Source: Nitrosomonas cryotolerans ATCC 49181
Lineage (GTDB): Bacteria > Pseudomonadota > Gammaproteobacteria > Burkholderiales > Nitrosomonadaceae
Reading direction: 5' to 3'
Length of the DNA stretch: 64,000 bases
NCBI RefSeq assembly: GCF_900143275.1
Contig: NZ_FSRO01000001.1
Span: 558,001-622,000 of the forward strand
The position numbers and the translations under genes were made by a program. The notes beneath the pieces are model-generated. The model did not search any database. It was not told where the DNA came from and worked only from the letters and a program-made list of their open reading frames with translations. This document shows, in pieces, positions 36,814 to 45,556 of this stretch (positions are counted from its first letter, which is position 1; every line of letters begins with the position of its first letter).

Positions 36814-37117
36814 ATTTAATTCCTGAGTCTTTCTTTCGTTTTGAGCGCTTACCTAGATATATAGTTTAAGCTTATTCACTCGCTGTATCGTAGAATTCAG
36901 TTTATCAGAGCAGCGCAATGGCAGCATGCAGTACCGTAAAGTATGCGAAAATTAAAGCCTGTGATGGAATGGTCTAAGCCAGGCTTGCCTGATGAAGCGA
37001 GAATCCACCGAGGTAAATCGGGTTCATGGCTTGAGCGCGATAGAAAACACCTGACTTTAGGCAGAGGGAATATATCAATTTAGTCCTGATCGAACATTAT
37101 TGGTTGATTTTCGATAA
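36814..37117. other. Intergenic region with a possible IS605-type tail
   Basis: The 304-base gap between yqeY and dnaG holds no gene. Around 36990-37070 the frame KRESTEVNRVHGL resembles the degenerate C-terminal tail of TnpB proteins (KQEPTEV-type), so it may be a very old tnpB end. I cannot confirm it. No promoter for dnaG was picked out. Confidence 0.3.
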
Positions 37118-38923
37118 ATGATTCCTCAGTCTTTTATTCATGATTTACTGGGTCGCTCGGATATTATTGATGTCATTGATCGAGTGATTCCGCTCAAGAA
37201 AGCTGGTGCCAATTATATTGCTTGCTGCCCTTTTCATAGCGAAAAAACGCCTTCATTTACAGTGAGTCCGGCTAAACAGTTTTACCATTGTTTCGGCTGT
37301 GGCGCGCATGGAAATGTGATCAGTTTTTTGATGGAATATAATGGCCGGGCTTTTGTTGAAGCGGTGGGCGATTTGGCTGCACAGGCTGGTATGGAAGTGC
37401 CGGCGGAGCAGGCTGATTCATATTCGGAAAGGAGGGTGCTTGAATCTGGTTTTCTCTCGCCAGGGATGACGGATGAGGAAAATAGTCCGGAAGCGTTTTC
37501 ACAACGCTTGTATGAAACGATCATTGTTGCAACCCGGTTTTATCGAGAACAACTCAAGACTTCTAACGAAGCGATTGCTTATCTAAAGAAACGCGGCCTG
37601 ACAGGTGAAATAGCTGCTCGCTTTGCGATCGGTTATGCGCCTGCTGGCTGGCAAAACCTGTCGGCAGCATTCCCTGATTACCAGTCAGAAGCCACAAAAA
37701 AATTGCTCGTTCAGGCGGGATTAATGGTCAAAGGTGATAATGGCAAGGATTATGATCGTTTTCGTAATCGTATTATGTTTCCGATTCTTAACCAGAAAGC
37801 TCGGATCATCGGTTTTGGCGGGCGCATATTAGAACAGGGTGAGCCTAAATATCTCAATACGCCTGAGACCTCATTATTTGAGAAAGGCCGCGAGCTTTAC
37901 AATCTCTTCTCTGCAGGTAAAGCCATTCGTGAAGCAGGACGCATTGTCGTTGTAGAAGGATATATGGATGTAATAGCGCTTTCCCAGCATGGTGTTAATT
38001 ATGTAGTAGCTGCGCTGGGTACGGCGATTACAGATTATCATGTACAAAAGCTTTTGCGTCAGACTGATAACGTGATTTTTTGTTTTGATGGTGACAAAGC
38101 TGGTAAAAAAGCGGCATGGCGGGCATTGGAAAATAGTTTATTGCAGCTGGTAGATGGCAAGGTGATTCGTTTTCTATTTCTGCCAGAAGGCGAAGATCCG
38201 GATAGCTATATTCATAAATCCGGGAAAGAAGCTTTTGAAGCATTAATCAGGAGTGCACTGCCCTTATCTGAATTTTTATTTCAAACTTTACTGAAAGGGA
38301 ATGATCTAAAAACGAGCGAGGGTCGTGCAAAGTTAGTGCGGGATGCCAAACCATTAATTGAGAAGATTGCGGCACCTACGCTGGCATTAATGCTGATAAA
38401 GCGCCTGGCCGAGTTGACGGGTGCCAGTCAGAATGAGTTAGAAATATTATTGCAAATAAAACGTGGATCTGAGTCGTCTGCTCGTGTTCGACCCAGTGTG
38501 TTACGTCAGCAGCCGGTCACACCTTATTATTGGCTGATTTTAATACTGTTGTACAGTCCAGCTTATATTCAAAAACTGGACAGAAACCTGTTTGTGAAAT
38601 TTGAAGAGGATAATGAGGAAATAAATGCATTGCGGGCACTTATTGCGTTTCTTGATGTCCATTTCAAGAATGTGGGAGACCTGCCCGCATTTTCAATCGC
38701 AACCTATTTCTGTGACAGCCCTCACAGAGCCTTACTAGAGAAAATGGAGAGTGAGATGCTGGGATGGAAAGAGACGATTGATTTGGAAGCCGAATTTTTT
38801 GGTGCGCAGATGAAGCTGCGAGAGGTGCAGCGTAAACAACGTATGACAGAATTACACAGTAAGCCTCTGAATATGCTGACCGTCGAGGAACGGAAAGAAC
38901 TTCAGAGATTGGCGGTGTCCTGA
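37118..38923 (+). CDS. dnaG: DNA primase DnaG
   Basis: A 601-residue primase that makes RNA primers for replication. The zinc ribbon lies at about residues 38-63 (ACCPFHSEKTPSF ... FYHCFGCGAHGNV), the catalytic core carries the TOPRIM block VVEGYMDVIALSQ and CFDGDKAGKKAAWR (acidic metal ligands), and a C-terminal helicase-binding domain covers about 450-601. Normal length. Third gene of the rpsU-rpoD cluster. Confidence 0.96.
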   Translation: MIPQSFIHDLLGRSDIIDVIDRVIPLKKAGANYIACCPFHSEKTPSFTVSPAKQFYHCFGCGAHGNVISFLMEYNGRAFVEAVGDLAAQAGMEVPAEQADSYSERRVLESGFLSPGMTDEENSPEAFSQRLYETIIVATRFYREQLKTSNEAIAYLKKRGLTGEIAARFAIGYAPAGWQNLSAAFPDYQSEATKKLLVQAGLMVKGDNGKDYDRFRNRIMFPILNQKARIIGFGGRILEQGEPKYLNTPETSLFEKGRELYNLFSAGKAIREAGRIVVVEGYMDVIALSQHGVNYVVAALGTAITDYHVQKLLRQTDNVIFCFDGDKAGKKAAWRALENSLLQLVDGKVIRFLFLPEGEDPDSYIHKSGKEAFEALIRSALPLSEFLFQTLLKGNDLKTSEGRAKLVRDAKPLIEKIAAPTLALMLIKRLAELTGASQNELEILLQIKRGSESSARVRPSVLRQQPVTPYYWLILILLYSPAYIQKLDRNLFVKFEEDNEEINALRALIAFLDVHFKNVGDLPAFSIATYFCDSPHRALLEKMESEMLGWKETIDLEAEFFGAQMKLREVQRKQRMTELHSKPLNMLTVEERKELQRLAVS

Positions 38924-38944
38924 ATTAATAACGAGATGTCAGTT

Positions 38945-38964
38945 ATATCAAATTTTGATATAAT
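38945..38964 (+). promoter_or_regulatory. rpoD upstream extended -10 overlapping a palindrome
   Basis: ATATCAAATTTTGATAT (38945-38961) is a 17-base palindrome with 8-base arms. It overlaps the extended -10 TGATATAAT (38956-38964), about 48 bases before the rpoD ATG. The twelve bases GATATAATCCGG recur exactly before the tRNA gene at 41245. A repressor site over an internal rpoD promoter is plausible. Confidence 0.5.
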
Positions 38965-39011
38965 CCGGAAATTTTCAGGTATTCATTTATCCATACTACT
39001 TGGAACTCAAA

Positions 39012-41246
39012 ATGTCAAAGATTAAAGTGGTCGATGCAGGGCAAACAGAAGGTAAGGCGGCAACTGAAGAAAAAATAAAAAATGCTGGTAGATTAGTGGC
39101 AAAGAAAGGAAATAAGAAATCAACAGCTAAAGTCGAGGAAACGACAATCAAGGCTATTGCAAAGAAAACAGTGACTAAAGTTTCTACGGCTACGAGTGGA
39201 ACAACGCGCAAAACATCGAGTCGCGTCAGTGTCACAGAAATTGCTAAAGCAGTGATTACAGTCAAGGATATGGAACCTGATACCCTAATAAAAAAGACAA
39301 AAGCCAAGTTACCAAAAAAGGCGAAATCTTCGGTTACTAAAGAGCAAGTGGATAATCTGGAGTCTGTTTCAAATACGCCACCAGGTGCGGATGCGAAACC
39401 ACAGGATATTGAAGAACGGCGTATGCGCCTGAAGAGATTGATTGTGCAGGGAAAGGAGCGTGGCTATTTAACTTATGCTGAAATTAATGATCATCTTCCG
39501 GATGATATGTTGGATGCCGAGCAGATTGAAGGCATCATCAGTATGATTAATGACATGGGCATTTCTGTACATGATGAAGCGCCCGATGCAGAAACATTAT
39601 TAATGTCTGATGCGGCAACGACGGTCGCGGACGAGGATGTGGCTGAAGAAGCGGAAGCAGCGCTTTCCACCGTGGATTCTGAGTTTGGTCGAACAACTGA
39701 TCCGGTACGTATGTACATGCGGGAGATGGGCTCAGTCGGCTTGCTGACTCGTGAGAGCGAGATTGAAATTGCCAAACGGATTGAAGGCGGCCTGAGGCAT
39801 ATGATTCAAGCTATTTCGGCATGCCCCACTATTATCTCTGGCATTCTTGATCTGGCAACAGAAGTTGAGGAAGATACCTTACGTGTTGATGAGTTAGTAG
39901 ATGGATTGCTTGATGCGAATGCGCAAGATATTATTAATGATGAAGTTTTTGATGAGTCATTGGAGCAGGAATTAGACTCCGGTGATATGGAAGATGAGGA
40001 TGGCGCCGCCGTAGCCAATGCGAATTTACTGAAATTGAAGAGTGATGTTCTGGAACGTTTTGTGGCCATTCGTGAAGTCTATCATGCCATGCAAGCGATT
40101 CTGGAAAAAGAAGGTCCTTATAATGAGGCCTATAAAGAACTGCAGGAGAAGCTTTCGTCTGAGTTAATGGCCATTCGCTTTTCTGCGAAAATGGTCGAGA
40201 AACTGTGTAATACACAGCGTGCATTAGTCAGTGATGTGCGGGATTATGAACGTAAAATAATGGAGCTTTGTGTATCTAAGGCAAAAATGCCGCGCAATTA
40301 TTTTATTAAAACGTTCCCTGGTAATGAAACCAATCTGGATTGGATCACGCAAGAGATTGCATCGGCTAAGTCATATAGTCAGGCACTGGAGCATTATCGA
40401 CCTGCGATTATGGAGCAACAGCAGAATTTATTGGCATTAAAAGAACAAATTGGTATTTCAATCAAAGATTTGAGAGAAATTAACCGCAAGATGTCAACGG
40501 GTGAGGCAAAAGCACGCAGAGCTAAGCGCGAGATGACAGAAGCTAATTTACGACTGGTGATCTCTATTGCTAAGAAGTATACTAACCGCGGATTGCAATT
40601 CTTGGATTTGATTCAGGAAGGAAATATTGGTTTGATGAAAGCGGTGGATAAATTTGAATATCGCCGTGGTTATAAATTCTCGACGTATGCAACTTGGTGG
40701 ATACGTCAGGCTATTACGCGCTCGATTGCAGATCAGGCGCGTACTATCCGTATTCCGGTACACATGATCGAAACCATTAATAAGATGAACCGTATTTCTC
40801 GTCAAATTCTGCAAGAAACGGGGCAGGAACCGGAACCAGCAGTATTGGCGGAGAAAATGGAAATGCCAGAGGAGAAAATCCGTAAAATTCTCAAGATTTC
40901 TAAAGAACCTATTTCTATGGAAACTCCGATTGGTGATGATGAAGATTCACATCTTGGTGATTTCATTGAAGATGCTGCAACTATGGCTCCGGCAGATGCG
41001 GCAGTATATGCGAGCTTAAGAGGCGTAACTAAAGATATACTGGATTCACTTACTCCGCGTGAAGCAAAAGTACTGCGTATGCGTTTTGGCATTGAGATGA
41101 ATACAGACCATACACTGGAGGAAGTCGGTAAACAATTTGATGTTACGCGTGAACGTATTCGTCAGATTGAAGCAAAAGCATTGCGTAAATTACGTCATCC
41201 GGCACGTTCCGAACGATTACGTAGTTTCCTGGACACCGGAAGCTGA
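39012..41246 (+). CDS. rpoD: RNA polymerase sigma factor RpoD (sigma-70)
   Basis: A 744-residue housekeeping sigma factor. ATG at 39012 is preferred over the TTG at 39000. The first ~120 residues are Lys/Ala/Thr-rich ([20 protein letters not shown]), then region 1.1 ([20 protein letters not shown]), region 1.2 ([19 protein letters not shown]), a non-conserved stretch, region 2 ([20 protein letters not shown]), and region 4 ([20 protein letters not shown]). The basic N-terminal extension is long but typical of betaproteobacteria. Last protein gene of its cluster. Confidence 0.97.
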   Translation: MSKIKVVDAGQTEGKAATEEKIKNAGRLVAKKGNKKSTAKVEETTIKAIAKKTVTKVSTATSGTTRKTSSRVSVTEIAKAVITVKDMEPDTLIKKTKAKLPKKAKSSVTKEQVDNLESVSNTPPGADAKPQDIEERRMRLKRLIVQGKERGYLTYAEINDHLPDDMLDAEQIEGIISMINDMGISVHDEAPDAETLLMSDAATTVADEDVAEEAEAALSTVDSEFGRTTDPVRMYMREMGSVGLLTRESEIEIAKRIEGGLRHMIQAISACPTIISGILDLATEVEEDTLRVDELVDGLLDANAQDIINDEVFDESLEQELDSGDMEDEDGAAVANANLLKLKSDVLERFVAIREVYHAMQAILEKEGPYNEAYKELQEKLSSELMAIRFSAKMVEKLCNTQRALVSDVRDYERKIMELCVSKAKMPRNYFIKTFPGNETNLDWITQEIASAKSYSQALEHYRPAIMEQQQNLLALKEQIGISIKDLREINRKMSTGEAKARRAKREMTEANLRLVISIAKKYTNRGLQFLDLIQEGNIGLMKAVDKFEYRRGYKFSTYATWWIRQAITRSIADQARTIRIPVHMIETINKMNRISRQILQETGQEPEPAVLAEKMEMPEEKIRKILKISKEPISMETPIGDDEDSHLGDFIEDAATMAPADAAVYASLRGVTKDILDSLTPREAKVLRMRFGIEMNTDHTLEEVGKQFDVTRERIRQIEAKALRKLRHPARSERLRSFLDTGS

Positions 41247-41252
41247 TATAAT
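41244..41252 (+). promoter_or_regulatory. Extended -10 promoter for the tRNA gene
   Basis: TGATATAAT starts just inside the rpoD stop codon (TGA at 41244-41246) and lies 27 bases before the tRNA. It contains the same GATATAATCCGG as the rpoD upstream site. No clear -35 is seen, consistent with an extended -10 promoter. Confidence 0.5.
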
Positions 41253-41278
41253 CCGGTTCTAAAGATTAAAGCCAAATA

Positions 41279-41355
<77 letters not shown>

Positions 41356-41363
41356 AATAAACA

Positions 41364-41397
41364 AGAGGTTAGAGAGTTTCTCTAGCCTCTTTTTTTA
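41364..41397 (+). terminator. Rho-independent terminator after the tRNA
   Basis: AGAGGTTAGAGA and TCTCTAGCCTCT pair over a GTT loop (one G-T wobble), followed by a run of Ts. It lies nine bases after the CCA end and should end the rpoD-tRNA transcript. Confidence 0.85.
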
Positions 41398-41451
41398 ATT
41401 GATGTGACAAAATTGCGCCATCAAAGACGTTAGAAACCAAATAATCCAGTC

Positions 41452-41655
41452 GAAGCCTTCGAAAAACCCCAATAGTTGAAAAATTAACCATTTATAATCA
41501 ATAGCATAAAACTAAGACCGCTGCATAACTGTGTTTTTAAGCTGTTCTGATTACTTGCAGCATTGATAAATCAAACACTTAAAACCTTGCCCAGCCCGAG
41601 ATAACCAGTTATGCAGCGGTCTTAAACTTCTGGTGGGGATTTTTGGAAAAGTCTC
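41452..41655 (+). repeat. MITE family A, copy 4, split by a family B insertion
   Basis: Ends GAAGCCTTCGAAAAA and GGAAAAGTCTC are diverged forms of the family A ends. Inside it, 41514-41623 is a family B element with duplicated AAACT on both sides. Removing the 110-bp insert and one AAACT leaves exactly 89 bp, the family A length. It borders the IS5 transposase fragment on the right. Confidence 0.9.
41514..41623 (+). repeat. MITE family B (nested)
   Basis: A 110-bp element with perfect 18-bp terminal inverted repeats AAGACCGCTGCATAACTG and CAGTTATGCAGCGGTCTT. It is flanked by a 5-bp duplication AAACT (41509-41513 and 41624-41628). No coding capacity. It inserted after family A copy 4 was in place. 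Confidence 0.93.
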
Positions 41656-42010
41656 AAGATATTTGTTCGGAGGGAGCGATACATCTGATTTTCGCCCCTG
41701 GCCCCGGCGGCATGGGGATGAACCTTGCAGTGATTGGCATCAATCATAAGCCATTCGTAATCCGGATCGTCAATCAAGATTTCTAGTAATTTTTCCCAGA
41801 TGCCTTTGTCGCACCAACGGATAAAACGGCGGTGCGTGTCGCTCCAACCCCCATAACCTGGCGGCAGACCCCGCCACGGTGTGCCCGTGCGTATGATCCA
41901 GAAAATAGCATTAATAAACCGGTAGTTATCTTTAGCTGCTCCTCCCCCAACGCCTTGGCAAACAGGCAAATGAGTCTTAAGCAGTGCCCATACTTCATCC
42001 AATACATTAT
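41656..42010 (-). pseudogene. IS5-family transposase fragment (N-terminal third)
   Basis: Minus-strand translation gives NVLDEVWALLKTHLPVCQ, FINAIFWIIRTGTPWRGLPP, THRRFIRWCDKGIWEKLL and DYEWLMIDANHCKVHPHA, the conserved start of IS5/IS1031-group (DUF4096-type) transposases. The DDE core after HAAGARGENQ is gone. Its N-terminus is interrupted by MITE A copy 5 and its C-terminal side by copy 4. Dropping copy 5 and one ATTAT rejoins a TATGGCAGG start region to CATAATGTATTGG, which reads RHNVLDEVW. Confidence 0.85.
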
Positions 42011-42099
42011 GAGGCTTTTGAAAAACCCCAATAGTTGAAAAATTCACTATTTATAATCAATAGTCTAAAACTACTAACGAGGGCTTTTATAAAAGTTTC
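42011..42099 (+). repeat. MITE family A, copy 5
   Basis: An 89-bp copy with slightly diverged ends (GAGGCTTTTGAAAAA and ATAAAAGTTTC), flanked by 5-bp ATTAT on both sides (42006-42010 and 42100-42104). It is inserted in the N-terminal codons of the IS5-family transposase fragment, same orientation as copies 1, 2 and 4. Confidence 0.88.
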
Positions 42100-42148
42100 A
42101 TTATGCCTGCCATATGAAATTTTTTTATTTCGTGATTACATTATTTAC

Positions 42149-42342
42149 ACTGAAATAGGCGCTTTGCTTATATTATTTTTCTTCTGGAAGCATATTATTG
42201 TATTGCCTCAAAAATATAATATGTAAGACTTCCGACACTTATTTTGTTTCTGTCGTTTGTTTTGTCCAATAAAGTTCATAGGAGGTTTGATTGGGTTGGG
42301 TGAAGAGATTGCGCGGCGGATATTAATTTTTAGAGGCACCCT
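42149..42342 (+). repeat. Long direct repeat, copy 1
   Basis: 194 bases largely matching 45557-45747: shared blocks include CTTATATTATTTTTCT, GACACTTATTTTG, TTTCTGTCGTTTGT and CAATAAAGTTCATAGGA, ending TTTTTAGAGGCACCCT. Each copy sits upstream of a gene block (protease genes; cytochrome gene). Not coding. The two copies bracket about 3.2 kb that could be lost by recombination. Confidence 0.85.
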
Positions 42343-42346
42343 TAAG
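42329..42346 (+). repeat. 18-bp inverted repeat, left end of the protease island
   Basis: TTTAGAGGCACCCTTAAG. The reverse complement of 44289-44306 (TTTAGAGGCGCCCTTAAG) matches 17 of 18. The pair brackets the GC-rich protease genes and overlaps the end of direct-repeat copy 1. Confidence 0.65.
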
Positions 42347-42359
42347 GCTAAAAAGCTTG

Positions 42360-42396
42360 TGGCGGCCCACTTTATAGGGACGAACTTGGGTCGCCA
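42360..42396 (+). promoter_or_regulatory. Leader hairpin before the protease gene
   Basis: TGGCGGCCCA (42360-42369) pairs with TGGGTCGCCA (42387-42396), nine of ten Watson-Crick with one G-T wobble. It lies 40 bases before the ATG at 42437, which has AGGAGG upstream. Could be a leader structure or the end of the mobile unit. Confidence 0.4.
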
Positions 42397-42436
42397 GGCC
42401 GGTTTCAGTAACTAATCCATCACTTAGGAGGAAATC

Positions 42437-43645
42437 ATGAACAGCAATGAGAGCAACAATGGTGAAAACGCAGAAATCGGATCGTCTTCTTCTCCACAAC
42501 AGGGCGGCGGCCAGTTTGATACGCCTCCGATGCCGAAAGATCAGGCAAGCGGATCATATTCGGTATTTGATCCGCCCACCCTCGGCGGAGGTGACCGTGG
42601 CGGTAACGGCGGCGACATTGAATCGAGTGCTGCCGTTCAAAGGATGAACAGTGTCAAGGAAATGATCGAGCAGAGGCTGGCCGAGGCTGCTTCGTCCAAT
42701 GCGATGTCGCTGGCGGGTGCCCGGCACATTGACAGTGCCGGCGTGCTTGGCGTTGGTCTTTCCAGTGGTATCCCCGGGCAAGCGAGCCTGATTGTTTATG
42801 TTGAGAACGAAGCAAATGAAGAGCAGGTGCGACGTGAGATCGTCGACACGATGGGTGTCTGGGCGGCGTCCAACGATGACCTGCCGGTCGAGGTTGAGGT
42901 CACGGGGCCAATCGAGGCGTATACGACAAATCGATCGAAATTTCGGTCGGCGCCGGCCGGCGTCTCGGTCGGACATTTCAGTATTACGGCCGGCACAATT
43001 GGTGGTTGGGCCCGCGGTCGCGGCGATCGCGTTCGGCGCCTGCTGATGATCTCAAACAATCACGTACTCGCCAACTCAAACAACGCCCGTTTCGGTGACT
43101 CGATCATCCAGTCCGGCCGGGTTGACGGTGGCGTGAACTCGGCTGATCGTATCGCAATTCTTGAGCGATTTGTAACTATTGATTTTAGCGCCAACGCGGC
43201 GAACTTTATCGACTGTGCCACCGGCTGGTGCTGGCCTCACCTCGTTAGGCGCGATCACGTTTACCACGGGGGAGGTTCGACTCCGCGATTTTTTAAGATC
43301 GGAAACACCGTTATCGACCCGCGCGCCGATATGGTAGTAGGTAAGACGGGCCGCACAACCGATCTAAGAAAAGGCACTATTCGGGGTACAGGCGTGGCGG
43401 TCAACGTTAATTACGGCACACCTAGTGTACCGAAGATAGCGCACTTCCGCGATCAGTTCTCGGTTCGGTCGGTGACCTCTGAAGACTTTTCCGCGGGCGG
43501 CGACTCCGGTTCATTTGTCTGGGAATGGAACGCCCGCTTGTCACCCGTTGGTTTGCTTTTTGCCGGCGGTGGCGGTACCACGTTCTGCAACCGAATGTCT
43601 CGTGTGGTCGCGGCGCTTGACATTACGTTGCTTGAGGAAAGCTGA
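42437..43645 (+). CDS. Trypsin-like (S1 fold) serine protease
   Basis: A 402-residue protein. Residues 1-60 are low-complexity (Ser, Gly, Asn). About 70-165 form a small domain (GVLGVGLSSGIPGQASLIVYVEN, then VEVEVTGPIEAY), and about 185-400 a chymotrypsin-like fold with triad His 209 (ISNNHVLA), Asp 259 (NFIDCATG) and Ser 357 (AGGDSGSFVW). No signal peptide is seen, so it is cytoplasmic or uses another export route. AGGAGG precedes the ATG. GC content counted by hand over two lines (42901-43020) is 62-63%, higher than the flanks, which suggests transfer. NAL1-like bacterial proteases have this layout. Confidence 0.8.
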   Translation: MNSNESNNGENAEIGSSSSPQQGGGQFDTPPMPKDQASGSYSVFDPPTLGGGDRGGNGGDIESSAAVQRMNSVKEMIEQRLAEAASSNAMSLAGARHIDSAGVLGVGLSSGIPGQASLIVYVENEANEEQVRREIVDTMGVWAASNDDLPVEVEVTGPIEAYTTNRSKFRSAPAGVSVGHFSITAGTIGGWARGRGDRVRRLLMISNNHVLANSNNARFGDSIIQSGRVDGGVNSADRIAILERFVTIDFSANAANFIDCATGWCWPHLVRRDHVYHGGGSTPRFFKIGNTVIDPRADMVVGKTGRTTDLRKGTIRGTGVAVNVNYGTPSVPKIAHFRDQFSVRSVTSEDFSAGGDSGSFVWEWNARLSPVGLLFAGGGGTTFCNRMSRVVAALDITLLEES

Positions 43646-43903
43646 GATTTGCACTGACGATCACGTGCTGCAATCCAACAGTACTCGTGTAACCTTGCAT
43701 GTAGATTCGATGTGCTTAGCGGTGACATGCGCACAACGTGCTCGGTAAATTGATTTTTTGTAGGTTTCGCAGTATTATTCATCGAAATGTAAATGTGCAG
43801 TTACCCGATTTTCTCTGAGATTCGCTTAACGCAACCAATCGTTTGATCTGTGCAAGACACTATTTCTTAGGAAGCGCGCGAAAAAACACAAATGGAGTTT
43901 TGC

Positions 43904-44173
43904 ATGAACCAAGATGAGAATGCAGCGTTATCTTACAACCCAGGCGAGCACAGGCAGGCTGGGTCCGATGGAATCCAAAACGCCTTCGTCGAAGCTGAGC
44001 GTCAGTTGATGCATCGCGATGGTGTAAAGGGCGTGGGAATGATGAAAACAGCGGATGGGAAGGATGGAATCGTGGTCTACGTTGTGGACCAGCGTGTGCT
44101 TTCCCAGCTACCGGCAACAGTCGGCGGCTTCCCCGTGGTTGGTGAGATTACAGGCGAGATACGGGCCCTCTGA
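43904..44173 (+). CDS. Small protein resembling the protease's N-terminal domain
   Basis: An 89-residue protein. The ATG at 43904 is chosen because GGAG lies seven bases upstream; the ATG at 43892 is inside that site. HRDGVKGVGMMKTADGKDGIVV and VGGFPVVGEITGEIRAL align with residues 97-160 of the upstream protease (GVLGVGLSSGIPGQASLIVY; LPVEVEVTGPIEAY). A stand-alone copy of a protease's prodomain is the usual design of a dedicated inhibitor or folding helper. It has the same GC-rich style as the protease gene. The relation is from my own alignment. Confidence 0.65.
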   Translation: MNQDENAALSYNPGEHRQAGSDGIQNAFVEAERQLMHRDGVKGVGMMKTADGKDGIVVYVVDQRVLSQLPATVGGFPVVGEITGEIRAL

Positions 44174-44288
44174 GCGGAGGCCAATGGTCGAAGCTGTGAA
44201 TCGGGCGTTGTCGTTCTCCCGATCTTTAAAGATACGATTCGACGCTCTAACTGTAAGCTATCGATCGAAACTCTCTCGGACGCAGGCG

Positions 44289-44306
44289 CTTAAGGGCGCC
44301 TCTAAA
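44289..44306 (-). repeat. 18-bp inverted repeat, right end of the protease island
   Basis: CTTAAGGGCGCCTCTAAA, the inverted partner of 42329-42346 (17 of 18). It marks the change from GC-rich protease DNA to AT-rich IS remnant. The rest of 44174-44473 holds no gene. Confidence 0.65.
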
Positions 44307-44473
44307 GACACCTAAAAAGAGCAAATCAACCCAGCCCGGGAAGCGATTTCAATCGATTTCTTTTGTCGGCTAATTAGAGGCTTTCTTTAAATCAAGATAA
44401 TATTTAGCTGTTACTCTTTCGGTTCTGTCATTTTTAGGCTATTTCAGGCGCAATGACTCTATCGAAGCTGAAA

Positions 44474-45417
44474 TTATCCTCTACGAATCAGCGCCGTCCA
44501 CGTTTGGGGATTTTTGCAAAGGTCTCGTTTGATGTTATAAACTAGATCGAGCAACGCTACTTGCACTTCTGTTCTCATATCACCTTGGTGCGAATAGTAA
44601 TCCCGCCCAGTTCATTCGTAATCGACCCAAACACATGTTCGCCCCGCGCACGCACTGGTTTTTTTGCTGAAGTAATTTTCCACGCGGTTATCAGCTTGGT
44701 GTCTTGATCGACATTGGCGTGATCTTTGTAGCCATAAGGACTCTGCTCTTCCTTGTTCAACATGTTTCGGTATCTTTCTGCACACGTTTGTGGAGGTTAT
44801 GCCCCCATTTAATCGGAACGGCCCTTCTCTGATAATCTTGTTTTTATCGCACGTATTGCGCTGTCTGAGTACGGCAACAAAGGCCGCGCCAATGATCTGA
44901 TCTGACTTCAATTCTACATCTAACGCCCGTAAACACGCATCAAATCTTACAAACAGGCGCTCAAGCAGATGGTTTTTTTTCAGCTCTTCTCGAAATTCCC
45001 ACACCCACATAGTCTTTGTATCGGGCCCTATCTCTGTCAAATCAAATTCCAAAAACCACATGAAACTCAAGTGATTCCAAACTGGATACTTCAAACGATC
45101 GCCCGACAGATTGTTCATTCTTTGCATACCAGAATCTTAAATAGCATCACTCGATCATCAAAGGGTTTGTGCCCGGCCGTGCTTCTTGGTTGCTTCGGCG
45201 AGAAGATCTGCGAATAGGCTCCAATCGATTACGGGACTGTCTCGTAATGTAGGGTTTACCCGTTTTTTACTATACAACTTATTGATTATTAACACCTGAA
45301 ATTTTGGAAAATGTTATTACGAGACAGCCCCATTACATGATTTAGTTTCGCAAACGAGTCTTTTAGCTTGTTTAACTGATCGTATCGATTCTCAAGGTCA
45401 AAAAGACTGGCTTGCAT
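44474..45417 (-). pseudogene. IS5-family transposase, interrupted and frameshifted
   Basis: Minus-strand pieces line up with IS5-type transposases: MQASLFDLENRYDQLNKLK (from the ATG at 45417), a family C MITE, VIDWSLFADLLAEATKKHG, KPFDDRVMLFKILV in a second frame, FVRFDACLRALDVELKSDQI, VLRQRNTCDKNK, YGYKDHANVDQDTKLITAWK, VRARGEHVFGSITNELGGI and VQVALLDLVYNIKR. The centre between ITAWK and VRARG is deleted, and there are several frameshifts. The tail contains GAGACCTTTGCAAAA at 44526-44512, the family A terminal sequence. It is dead. Confidence 0.85.
45233..45331 (+). repeat. MITE family C
   Basis: A 99-bp element with ends GGGACTGTCTCGTAAT and ATTACGAGACAGCCCC (15 of 16 paired), flanked by ATTAC on both sides (45228-45232 and 45332-45336). 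It splits the IS5 transposase at codon about 28. Removing it and one ATTAC joins KLNH to VIDWSLF in frame. A partial second copy is at 2458. Confidence 0.93.
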
Positions 45418-45556
45418 GATTAAGTCTCATATCGGAAAACATATCCCATGTATTATATATTTAATACAATGCGTTATCGTGCTTTGGCTAAAAATAACAG
45501 CATGCCTCACCGAGTTGTCTAATTTTGTTACTTGGATTTTTAGAAATGCCCTTTAG

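Noticed and set aside
36960-37080. Possible tnpB C-terminal tail before dnaG
   Set aside because: Only a dozen residues resemble a variable TnpB tail; too short to call as a pseudogene.
44506-44526. GAGACC-type end as the terminus of a sixth family A MITE
   Set aside because: No partner end is found within 300 bases on the required side; it fits inside the tail of the IS5 transposase remnant instead.
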